Shown: positions 47,816-55,531 of the stretch, piece by piece
Position numbering within the stretch: position 1 is the stretch's first letter
Layout of the letters: the number at the start of each line of letters is the position of its first letter
Assembly (NCBI RefSeq): GCF_000335475.2
Contig: NZ_ANAH02000012.1
Location: 22,479 to 86,478, forward strand
From: Cystobacter fuscus DSM 2262
GTDB lineage: Bacteria > Myxococcota > Myxococcia > Myxococcales > Myxococcaceae
Length of the DNA: 64,000 bases
Direction of reading: 5' to 3'
Program-made: the position numbers and the translations under genes
Notes under the pieces: generated by a model
What the model saw: only the letters and a program-made list of their open reading frames with translations
Told to the model about the DNA's origin: nothing
Database searches by the model: none

Positions 47816-48679
47816 ATGGAAATGGAAAAGCGAGACTCCAATCATCCAGGAGAGATGGGAATCGACGCCTCGCTCGCCGAGCGGCAACGTCATCCCGAGG
47901 AACTCAACACGCGCGGGCGCGCCGTCGAGGTTCTGTTGGACGCGGGCGTGCCATTCCTGGTGGGAGGGGCCTACGCGTACTCCGCCTATACGGGCATCTA
48001 CCGCGACACGAAGGATCTGGATCTGTTCCCGCGCAAACGCGACGCGGAACAGGCGCTGATCGTCCTGGAGAAGGACGGCTGGCGCACGGAGCGCACGGAC
48101 GAGGCGTGGCTCTACAAGGCCTGGCGGGGTGACTACTTCGTCGACTTCATCTTCTCCTCGGGCAACGGAGTGGCCACGGTGGACGACGAGTGGTTCGAGC
48201 ACGCGCGCAAGGCGCCGGTGTTCGGCCGCGAGTGTCTGGTGTCCCCGGCCGAGGAGACCATCTGGTCCAAGGCCTTCGTCACCGAGCGCGAGCGCTATGA
48301 CGGCGCGGACATCAACCACCTCATCCTCAAGATGGGGCACGGCATGGACTGGGCGCGGCTGCTGCGCCGCTTCGACCGGTACTGGGAAGTGCTGCTCAGC
48401 CACCTGATGATGTTCCGCTTCGCCTACCCGTGCGAGCGCGACCTGGTGCCCACGTGGCTCATGACGGAGCTCATGTCGCGCACGCTCGACACCTTGAAGG
48501 AGGGCAACTGGCAGGAGCGCTTGTGCCGCGGCACGCTCATCTCCAAGGTGAACTACATGGTGGACATCCATCACTGGGGCTACCGGGATGGCAAGTCCTG
48601 GGACGAGCGGGATCGAGAGAAGGGGGACGCACGTGGCGCGAGATGCGAACTCGAAAATACGCTTGGCGGCGGTCGGTGA
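47816..48679 (+). CDS. Nucleotidyltransferase-fold protein
   Basis: A 287-residue protein with a polymerase-beta/MNT-like nucleotidyltransferase signature: VGGAYAYSAYTGIYRDTKDLDLFPRK (residues ~45-70), with the acidic D-L-D pair expected to bind metal. The rest (~120-260) is helical. It may adenylylate a partner or act on RNA, but the family is broad. The start could be 47816 or the in-frame ATG 47822. Its last 47 nt overlap the metallophosphoesterase gene in another frame, so the two are tightly linked. Confidence 0.75.
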   Translation: MEMEKRDSNHPGEMGIDASLAERQRHPEELNTRGRAVEVLLDAGVPFLVGGAYAYSAYTGIYRDTKDLDLFPRKRDAEQALIVLEKDGWRTERTDEAWLYKAWRGDYFVDFIFSSGNGVATVDDEWFEHARKAPVFGRECLVSPAEETIWSKAFVTERERYDGADINHLILKMGHGMDWARLLRRFDRYWEVLLSHLMMFRFAYPCERDLVPTWLMTELMSRTLDTLKEGNWQERLCRGTLISKVNYMVDIHHWGYRDGKSWDERDREKGDARGARCELENTLGGGR

Positions 48680-49367
48680 TCTCCACTGCCGGGACGATCA
48701 GCACGGACGCTTCCGCCAGTTCGTCAAGCAGGTCAACGCGGAGGCGGATCTGCTGGTGCTCTGCGGAGACCTGACGGATCGCGGCATGGTGGAGGAGGGC
48801 AAGGTGCTCGCCGAGGAGCTGTCCGCGCTGCGCGTCCCGGTGGCCGCGGTGCTCGGCAATCATGACTACGAGCACAACCAGGCCAAGGAGATCTGCGGCG
48901 AGCTGGCGCGCGCCGGGGTGCACATCCTCGATGGGGACCACTTCATCTTCGAGAAGGTGCTGGGGGTGGCGGGCGTGAAGGGCTTCGGTGGAGGCTTCGG
49001 CAACGCCACGCTGCAGGCCTTCGGCGAGGGGCAGACGAAGTCCTTCGTCCAGGAGGCGGTGCACGAGTCGCTCAAGCTGGAAGCGGCGCTCAGCCACCTG
49101 GATACGCCCAAGAAGGTCGTCATCATGCACTACTCCCCCGTGGCGGAGACGCTGGAGGGGGAGAACATCGAGATCCGCCCCTTCCTGGGCACCAGCCGGC
49201 TGGCGATGCCGGTGGACCACTACGGCGCGGAGGCGGTCTTCCATGGCCACGCGCACCATGGCGCGCCCCAGGCGAAGACGAAGAGCGGCATCCCCGTCTA
49301 CAACGTGGCGATGCCGCTCATGACGAAGATGCACCCGGAGCAGCGCTTCCTGCTGCTCGAGGTGTGA
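48633..49367 (+). CDS. Metallophosphoesterase
   Basis: A 244-residue calcineurin-like phosphoesterase. Motifs: GDLHC (D-x-H) at ~16-20, GDLTDRG at ~44-50, LGNHDYEH at ~69-76, MHYSP at ~166-170, and the final GHAHHG at ~209-214. These supply a dinuclear metal site. Substrate may be phosphodiester or phosphoprotein. GTG 48633 has AAGGGGG upstream and overlaps the nucleotidyltransferase gene by 47 nt, implying coupled translation. The pairing with a nucleotidyltransferase suggests opposing or sequential chemistry. Confidence 0.88.
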   Translation: MARDANSKIRLAAVGDLHCRDDQHGRFRQFVKQVNAEADLLVLCGDLTDRGMVEEGKVLAEELSALRVPVAAVLGNHDYEHNQAKEICGELARAGVHILDGDHFIFEKVLGVAGVKGFGGGFGNATLQAFGEGQTKSFVQEAVHESLKLEAALSHLDTPKKVVIMHYSPVAETLEGENIEIRPFLGTSRLAMPVDHYGAEAVFHGHAHHGAPQAKTKSGIPVYNVAMPLMTKMHPEQRFLLLEV

Positions 49368-49383
49368 GGCCTCGCGCGCCCGC

Positions 49384-50874
49384 TCAGGGCGCGTTGCCCT
49401 GTCCCTGATCCAGCAACTCCTCCAGCGTCAGGGGCAGGGCGTCGAGCGCGGCGGTGCTCAGCTCGTAGATGTCCTCGGACGAGCCCCGCCCGAAGGTGCG
49501 CTGGGAGTTGTCCGGCACGGGGTTTCCCAGCCACAGCCGCGCCATCTCCTGGCCCGTGCCATCCATCAGCGTGACCCCGCGGGAGCTGTCGGTGATGCCG
49601 TAGCGCGCCCCGAGCTTCGCCCCGGTGGCGACCACGGCCTCCGCCTCGAGCTTCTCCAGCGAGCCGAGCAGGGAGGCCACCTTGAATTCCCGGGCCCGGC
49701 CAGGCAGGGGGGACACCACCTCCCAGCGTTTGGTTTGCGAGTCCTTCTCCAGGGTGATGGGCTCGCCGCGGCCGCCGGGGTGGATGACGAACTTCTCCAC
49801 CTGGCCGGCCTGCACCTCGAGCACCTTCTTGCTCTTGAAGTCCAGGGGCGGGGGCTCCAGCACGGCGAGGGCACCGGAGTCCACCTGCGCCAGCATGGGC
49901 TCCTTCACGCCCTCGGTGCTCACGAAGGCCCGCTTGAAGCCGCCCACCTGCAGCTCCACGAACCGCAGGCGCATGGGCCCGCCGACCTTGGGCACCAGGG
50001 TGGCCTCCACCACGGGTTTCTCCAGGGCCCGCTTCACCTGGGGCTCCCACTCCGGTTCCGGGAAGCCGATGGCCTTGTAGCGATTCAGCTCTTTGAAGAT
50101 GCTCGCCACGCGCCTGGTATCCGCGCGCATCACCATCGGCTGGGCCATCTGCCAGGGCTTGTCGGTGGTGGCGCGCTCCAGGAGGAGGGTGTTCTTGCGC
50201 CCCTTCAGCTCGATGCGCAGCAGCGAGGACTCCTCCAGGCCAAACACCACGTGATTCCTCCAGGAGGAGGGCTCCTTGAGCAGCAGCACGCGCAGCTCGC
50301 CCTGGGCGAGGTAGACGTGGGGATCTCCTTCGCGGCGCACGTACACCGAGCCGTCGAAGACGTTCTCGATGCCCAGATGGAACGTCACCGAGTGCTGGCG
50401 CGAGGCGTCCTGCGCGCCGCCTCCCTGGGCGTCCGGTACGTAGGCCCGGGCCGACACGGTGGCGCGAGGTGGCTTCAACCCGAAGCGCTCCAGCTCCTCG
50501 TCGGTGGGCTTGTCGGTGACCGTCGCGCTGAACCGTGCGTCCGCGAGCTCGTCGACCAGTCCGAGCACCTCCTTGTGCTCGGCCAGCGCGGACACGGGCG
50601 AGGTGACGCGCCAGGCGCCGTCGCGCAGCTCCAGCTCCGTCCTGCCCTGGGGCACATCGATGGAGATCCAGGTGAAGACGGGGGCGGCCGGGGTGCCGCC
50701 ATCCGTGCCGGGCGCCTCGGGCGAGGAGGTGGGGAAGAGCGCGCCGGGTGTCTCCGTCGCCGGAGGCTGCTCGGCCCGGGGCTTCATCACCCCGAAGTAC
50801 GCATAGAGGCCGAGTCCTCCGGCCACCAGCGTGGTGGCCAGCAAGGTGACGAGGTTCTTCTGTCGGGCGTTCAC
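49384..50874 (-). CDS. DUF4340-domain protein of the Gld-like ABC cassette
   Basis: A 496-residue protein with one N-terminal membrane anchor (~10-27, LVTLLATTLVAGGLGLYAYF) and a long beta-rich periplasmic part containing DUF4340-type repeats (GAWRVTSPVSALAEHKEVLGLVDELADARF, at ~83-112; then WEVVSPLPGRAREFKVASLLGSLEKLEA). DUF4340 proteins commonly follow GldG-like components in ABC operons. Its ATG overlaps the GldG-like stop by 4 nt. Function unknown, probably an envelope subunit. Confidence 0.85.
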   Translation of the reverse strand: MNARQKNLVTLLATTLVAGGLGLYAYFGVMKPRAEQPPATETPGALFPTSSPEAPGTDGGTPAAPVFTWISIDVPQGRTELELRDGAWRVTSPVSALAEHKEVLGLVDELADARFSATVTDKPTDEELERFGLKPPRATVSARAYVPDAQGGGAQDASRQHSVTFHLGIENVFDGSVYVRREGDPHVYLAQGELRVLLLKEPSSWRNHVVFGLEESSLLRIELKGRKNTLLLERATTDKPWQMAQPMVMRADTRRVASIFKELNRYKAIGFPEPEWEPQVKRALEKPVVEATLVPKVGGPMRLRFVELQVGGFKRAFVSTEGVKEPMLAQVDSGALAVLEPPPLDFKSKKVLEVQAGQVEKFVIHPGGRGEPITLEKDSQTKRWEVVSPLPGRAREFKVASLLGSLEKLEAEAVVATGAKLGARYGITDSSRGVTLMDGTGQEMARLWLGNPVPDNSQRTFGRGSSEDIYELSTAALDALPLTLEELLDQGQGNAP

Positions 50875-52454
50875 TTGTTGCGCCTCGAGAGCCAGATGGC
50901 CAGCCCCACGCCGAGCAGCGACAGGGGCAGTACATCGGTGGTGAGGAAGCGGATGCGGCCGAGCAGGGCCGCGTCCAGGGTGAGGGTGGAGGTCTCCCGA
51001 TCGGGCGGGCGGATGGTGACCTTGTCGGATTGTTGGGTGGCCCAGCCGAAGGCGTTCATCACCAGGTTGCGGTTGCCCTCGTGGCCCCAGTTGGAGTCGA
51101 AGAGCAGCTCCGAGTCACCCACCACCACGAGCCGCGCCTCATCGGAGCGCTTGTTCGCGGCGTCCGCCGTCGCGCGCGTGCTGGCGGTGACGAGGGGAAT
51201 CTGCCCCGTGCGCTCGCCCTCGCCGGGGGCCGGATTCTCGTCGGGCGCCGACTCCTCCCAGCCATAGGGCGAGGTGCGCAGCACGCTCTCCACCTTCACT
51301 CCCGGCGCGAACCCCTCCGTGAGCAGGGTGAGGCCCCGGGCCGTGGGCAGCTCGATGTTGAGTTGCTGCTGGCGCAGCAGCCGGGAGATCTCATGATCGC
51401 CGAAGAAGAGGGACACGACGAGGTAGGGGCTGCCGCCGTTGAACTGCGCGTCGGCGACCACGCCCGGATCGATCCCCACGCCGTACTCCGCGAACAGCTT
51501 CCTCAGCTCGGGGCCCGGCTCTCCATACGCCTCGGCGAAGTAGATCATCCTTCCCCCGGCGGCGAGGTAGGCGCGCAGCGCTTCCACCTCGGGCGTGTTG
51601 AAGGGCGCCTTGGCTCCCGCGACGACGAGCAGCGCGGCGTCCCGGGGCACCGGCGTGCCGCCTCCGAGGTTGATCTCCCGCGGGGCGTAGCCTTCCCGGG
51701 TGAGCTGCTGCCTCATCTCCGTCAGGCTCGTCTTGCGGCCCTGCTGGCCGGGGCGGGGGATGTCCCGCTCCAGGGGCCACTCGCCATGACCGATGACGAA
51801 GTACACCCGCTGGTCGCTCGCGCGGGTGAGCTGGAGCAGGGCGTTGGTGAGATCCTGCTCGCTGATGACGTTGAGCGAGGTGTGGGCCTCGTTGGCTCCC
51901 TCGCCGCGCACGAGCACCACCGTCGTCTGTCCACCGCGCAGCGAGTACTTCTGGGTGAGATCCGGCCGGCGCAGCGGATCCTCGAAGGAGTAGGAGAAGC
52001 GCTCGGGCGCCTCGGTGCGGTAGCGCTCGAGGGTGGCGCGCAGGGACTCGCGCGCGGGGTGCTGCGGGGACAGGAAGGCGATGGCCCGCACGGGCTCGCG
52101 CAGGGACTCGAGCACGCCCACCGTCTGGGGCGACAGCGTGAAGACCTTGTGCTTCGTCAGATCCCAACGCTGGTTGCGCGCGTGGGCGATGTAGTTGACG
52201 GCCCCGAGCCCGAGCAGCACCAGGAGCACCATCAGCGCGCTGCTGCCGAAGAAGAAGCTGGAGCGGCGCGAGGCGAACTGGCCGAGCCGCTTGAAGTTCG
52301 TGGCGAAGTACACCGCCACGAGCCCGAGCCCCAGCACCGCCTTGATGACGAAGAGGGGGAACGAGCCCGAGGTGACGAAGAGGGTGAAGGGGCTGGACAG
52401 CAGCAGCAAGAGCCCGAGTCCGCCCAGGATCCTACCGAGGTTGGCCGCTTTCAT
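50871..52454 (-). CDS. GldG-like ABC transporter substrate-associated protein
   Basis: A 527-residue membrane protein. Three hydrophobic segments occur in the first ~90 residues and one near the C-terminus (~505-522). Between them is a large periplasmic domain (~95-490) with the family features WDLTKHKVFTLSPQT and VYFVIGHGEWPLE. It is related to GldG/IftG, the auxiliary subunit of ABC-2 systems associated with gliding motility in Bacteroidota. It follows the permease by 24 nt and overlaps the DUF4340 gene. Confidence 0.87.
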   Translation of the reverse strand: MKAANLGRILGGLGLLLLLSSPFTLFVTSGSFPLFVIKAVLGLGLVAVYFATNFKRLGQFASRRSSFFFGSSALMVLLVLLGLGAVNYIAHARNQRWDLTKHKVFTLSPQTVGVLESLREPVRAIAFLSPQHPARESLRATLERYRTEAPERFSYSFEDPLRRPDLTQKYSLRGGQTTVVLVRGEGANEAHTSLNVISEQDLTNALLQLTRASDQRVYFVIGHGEWPLERDIPRPGQQGRKTSLTEMRQQLTREGYAPREINLGGGTPVPRDAALLVVAGAKAPFNTPEVEALRAYLAAGGRMIYFAEAYGEPGPELRKLFAEYGVGIDPGVVADAQFNGGSPYLVVSLFFGDHEISRLLRQQQLNIELPTARGLTLLTEGFAPGVKVESVLRTSPYGWEESAPDENPAPGEGERTGQIPLVTASTRATADAANKRSDEARLVVVGDSELLFDSNWGHEGNRNLVMNAFGWATQQSDKVTIRPPDRETSTLTLDAALLGRIRFLTTDVLPLSLLGVGLAIWLSRRNK

Positions 52455-52478
52455 GGTGGGTACCGGAGTCCTGTCCGC

Positions 52479-53273
52479 TCAGGCCCAGCGCTGGGCTTCC
52501 ACCGTGCGGTGGCAGAGCAGCAGCGCGAGCAGGATGACGGACACGAAGAAGACGGGGGTCTGGAGATCCAACACGCCGCCGAGCAGCCCCGACAGCTGCG
52601 AGGAGAAGGACACGTAGGCGAGCAGGGAGCGCACGGGCTCGTCGGTGCTCTGGGCGAGGCCGCCGAGCATCAACCACGGCAGCAGCACGGCGAAGGTCAC
52701 CAGCGCGGCCACCATCTGGCTCTGGGTGAGCGCGGAGATGAACAGGCCGATGGCCATGCAGGTGGCGCCCCACAACAAGAGCCCGCCGTAGCCCAGCAGC
52801 ACCGTGCCCCACTCCAGCGCGGAGCCGGACTCGCCCTGGCCGAGCCACGCGAGCAGCGCGGGGTAGAGCAGCGTGAGCCCGAGCGTCGCCGTGACGAGGC
52901 CCAGCCCCCCGAGGTACTTGCCCAGGACGATCTCCACGGGCCGGATGGGCGTCGTCATCAACAGCTCGAACGTCTTGTTGCGCTTCTCCTCGGCGAACAG
53001 CCGCATGGACAGGAAGGGCACCACGAAGAGCGTGAGCGTCATCACCGTGTGCCAGAAGGGCACCATCACCCCGTCGGTGAGGTTGCGGAAATGCGGGGGC
53101 ACGTTCTCCCAGCCGGACTGGCGTGCCATCTCCTGGGCGCGCTGGAACTCGGAGAGGGTGTTGATGAAGAAGAACGACGCCACGGTCTGCATCGCCGTGA
53201 GGACCGCGTAGGCCCACGGGGTGGTGAAATACAGGGACAGCTCCTTACGGGCGATCGCCAGGGCGGTGCGCAT
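52479..53273 (-). CDS. GldF-like ABC-2 permease
   Basis: A 264-residue integral membrane protein with six hydrophobic segments (~15-37, ~72-92, ~110-135, ~150-175, ~185-210, ~235-255). The N-terminus (RTALAIARKELSLYFTTPWAYAVLT) and MRLFAEEKRNKTFELLMTTPIRPVEIVLGKY match ABC-2 transporters of the GldF/NosY type. It pairs with the ATPase 54 nt upstream and the GldG-like subunit 24 nt downstream. Substrate unknown. Confidence 0.9.
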   Translation of the reverse strand: MRTALAIARKELSLYFTTPWAYAVLTAMQTVASFFFINTLSEFQRAQEMARQSGWENVPPHFRNLTDGVMVPFWHTVMTLTLFVVPFLSMRLFAEEKRNKTFELLMTTPIRPVEIVLGKYLGGLGLVTATLGLTLLYPALLAWLGQGESGSALEWGTVLLGYGGLLLWGATCMAIGLFISALTQSQMVAALVTFAVLLPWLMLGGLAQSTDEPVRSLLAYVSFSSQLSGLLGGVLDLQTPVFFVSVILLALLLCHRTVEAQRWA

Positions 53274-53327
53274 CCGGGAACCTCCAGGGAAAACCCCAAG
53301 CGGGGAAAGGGGGGAACGCGCGGCGCT

Positions 53328-54059
53328 TCACGCCGCGGTCAACCTGATGAAGATCTCCTCCAGGGACGCCTTGCCGTCCGCGCCCGAGTGCTGGCGCTCC
53401 AGCTTGCGCAGGGTGTCGTACGCCACGACGCGGCCCTGGTGGAGGATGAGCACCTTCTCGCACGTCATCGTCACCTCGGGGAGGATGTGCGTGGAGAGCA
53501 GCACGGTGTGCTTGCCCGCGAGCCCCTTGATGAGGGCGCGGACCTCGGCGCGCTGGGAGGGATCCAGGCCCTCGGTGGGCTCGTCGAGGATGAGCACGGG
53601 CGGGGAGCCGAGCAGGGCCTGGGCGATGCCCACGCGCTGCTGGTAGCCCTTGGAGAGGTTCTGGATGAGCCGGCCCATCACGTCCGACAGCCCGGTGAGC
53701 CCGGCCACCCGCTCCACCTCGGCGTTGAGCCCCCGGCCGGGCACCTGCTTGAGCCGCGCCACGAAGCGCAGGTAGCCCACCACCGTCATCTCCGGGTAGA
53801 GCGGCGGCGTCTCCGGCAGGTAGCCGATGCGTCGTTTGACCTCCAGCGGGTGCTCGAACACGTCGAAGCCGGCCACCCGGGCGGTGCCCTCGGAGGGGGG
53901 AAGGAAGCCGGTGAGCAGCTTCATGGTGGTGGACTTGCCCGCGCCGTTGGGGCCCAGGAATCCGAGGATCTCCCCCTCGGCGAGCGAGAAGTCCAGGTGG
54001 TCCACCGCGACGCGCTCCCGGTAGCGCTTGGTGAGCTGGCGCACCTCGATCATGGCCAT
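53328..54059 (-). CDS. GldA-like ABC transporter ATP-binding protein
   Basis: A 243-residue ABC ATPase. Walker A GPNGAGKST is at ~38-46, the Q-loop GYLPETPPLYPEMTV at ~84-98, the ABC signature LSKGYQQR at ~133-140, Walker B LILDEPTEGLD at ~154-164, and the H-loop STHILPEV at ~189. Start is ATG 54059 or the in-frame ATG 54053. It heads the four-gene ABC cassette and is divergent from lysC. The subunit set (ATPase, permease, GldG-like, DUF4340) is widespread outside Bacteroidota and need not concern gliding. Confidence 0.93.
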   Translation of the reverse strand: MAMIEVRQLTKRYRERVAVDHLDFSLAEGEILGFLGPNGAGKSTTMKLLTGFLPPSEGTARVAGFDVFEHPLEVKRRIGYLPETPPLYPEMTVVGYLRFVARLKQVPGRGLNAEVERVAGLTGLSDVMGRLIQNLSKGYQQRVGIAQALLGSPPVLILDEPTEGLDPSQRAEVRALIKGLAGKHTVLLSTHILPEVTMTCEKVLILHQGRVVAYDTLRKLERQHSGADGKASLEEIFIRLTAA

Positions 54060-54225
54060 GTGGGGGCTCCTGCGGGCGGCACGGGGGAGGGGAGGGGCGG
54101 GCACGGGAGGGGCGAGCGGGGGCGGGCCTTGTGCATGGGGTGCTTCCAGTGTGTCTTGGCGGACGCGCCGGGTCAGGTTACCTGTGACCTTTTCGGGTCT
54201 CTAGGAACAAAGCATCGGATTCCTT

Positions 54226-55419
54226 ATGCCAATCGTGGTGCAGAAGTATGGTGGCTCGTCGGTCGCCGACGTGGAGAAGCTTCGCCGGGTGGCGCTCCGG
54301 GTCCAGCAGACGCGCGAGCGGGGCTATCAGGTGGTGGTCGTCGTCTCCGCCCGGGGGGACACCACGGACGAGCTGCTGGCCCTGGCCAAGCAGGTGTCGG
54401 CGGATCCCCCGCGGCGCGAGCTGGACATGCTGCTCACGTGCGGCGAGCGCATCTCCATGGCGCTCTTGTCCATGGCCCTGCAGGAGATGGGCGTGCCGGC
54501 CATCAGCTTCACGGGCAGTCAGAGCGGCATCATCACCAATGACGTGCACTCGCAGGCGCGCATCGTGGAGGTGCGGCCCTACCGGATAGAGGAGGAGCTC
54601 GCGCGGGGCCAGGTGGTGATCGTCGCGGGCTACCAGGGCGTGTCCTCCAAGCGCGAGGTGACGACGCTGGGGCGGGGAGGCTCGGACACCACGGCGGTGG
54701 CGCTCGCGGCGGCGCTGGGGGCCGAGTCGTGTGAAATCTACTCGGACGTGGACGGCATCTTCAGCGCGGATCCGCGGGTGGTGCCCGACGCGCGCAAGCT
54801 CGAGTCGCTCTCGTACGACGAGATGCAGGAGCTGGCGAGCGCGGGGGCCAAGGTGCTCAACGCCCAGGCGGTGGAGTTCGCCAAGGCGCGCGGCATCGTC
54901 ATCCAGGCGCGCACGGCGCACGGGCAGGGCACGGGCACCCGGGTGGAGCAGGGCTCGCCCGGGGACACCGGGGTCAAGGGGGTGACGGCCGAGGGGGACA
55001 TGGCGGTGTTGTCGGCGGTGGGCGGGCCCGCCCGGGTGGCGCAGGTGCTGGAGTTCCTGGACGCGCGGGCCGTGCGGGGCCGGGCGCTGGCCTTCGATGG
55101 CTTGTTGGGACGCGAGGGCCGGGCGTTCATCGCGGTGCCCCTGCAGGACGTGCACGGGTTGCAGGCGCTCCAGCGCGAGCTGGGCGAGCGCTTCGGCGAG
55201 TCGGTGACCCTGCGCGAGGAGGTGGGCGCGGTGACGGCGGTGGGCGCGGGCATCAACGCCGACTGGAGCCTCTTGCGGCGCGCGTTGGGGGTGGCCGAGG
55301 AACTGGGCGCCCGCGTGCACGCGGTGCACACCTCACCGCTCCAGCTCACGCTCCTGGTGGATAAGCAACATTTGAAGGGCCTGACGTCCCGGTTGCATCG
55401 GGAGTTCCTCGGCGCGTGA
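54226..55419 (+). CDS. lysC: Aspartate kinase
   Basis: A 397-residue kinase that phosphorylates aspartate, the first step to lysine, threonine and methionine. The N-terminal KYGGSSV (~7-13) and the [13 protein letters not shown] segment (~146-158) are signature sequences. The catalytic domain covers ~1-245 and tandem ACT domains cover ~260-397, which usually confer lysine or threonine feedback inhibition. Length fits the monofunctional alpha-type enzyme. It is a single gene, divergent from the ABC cassette. Confidence 0.95.
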   Translation: MPIVVQKYGGSSVADVEKLRRVALRVQQTRERGYQVVVVVSARGDTTDELLALAKQVSADPPRRELDMLLTCGERISMALLSMALQEMGVPAISFTGSQSGIITNDVHSQARIVEVRPYRIEEELARGQVVIVAGYQGVSSKREVTTLGRGGSDTTAVALAAALGAESCEIYSDVDGIFSADPRVVPDARKLESLSYDEMQELASAGAKVLNAQAVEFAKARGIVIQARTAHGQGTGTRVEQGSPGDTGVKGVTAEGDMAVLSAVGGPARVAQVLEFLDARAVRGRALAFDGLLGREGRAFIAVPLQDVHGLQALQRELGERFGESVTLREEVGAVTAVGAGINADWSLLRRALGVAEELGARVHAVHTSPLQLTLLVDKQHLKGLTSRLHREFLGA

Positions 55420-55531
55420 GCCTGCTCCTTATGTCCAAGATGTCCAAGGAGTTACTCACGCCGGGTGCTGCCACTTCCCCATCCAGTCCCGGTGCTTACC
55501 CTCGACCCCGCGAGGGGTACGGGAGACAGGC

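Noticed and set aside
51030..54542. A ~1170-codon open frame antisense to the Gld-like cassette
   Set aside because: It spans four real genes and their gaps on the other strand, which no real protein would do; composition is artefactual.
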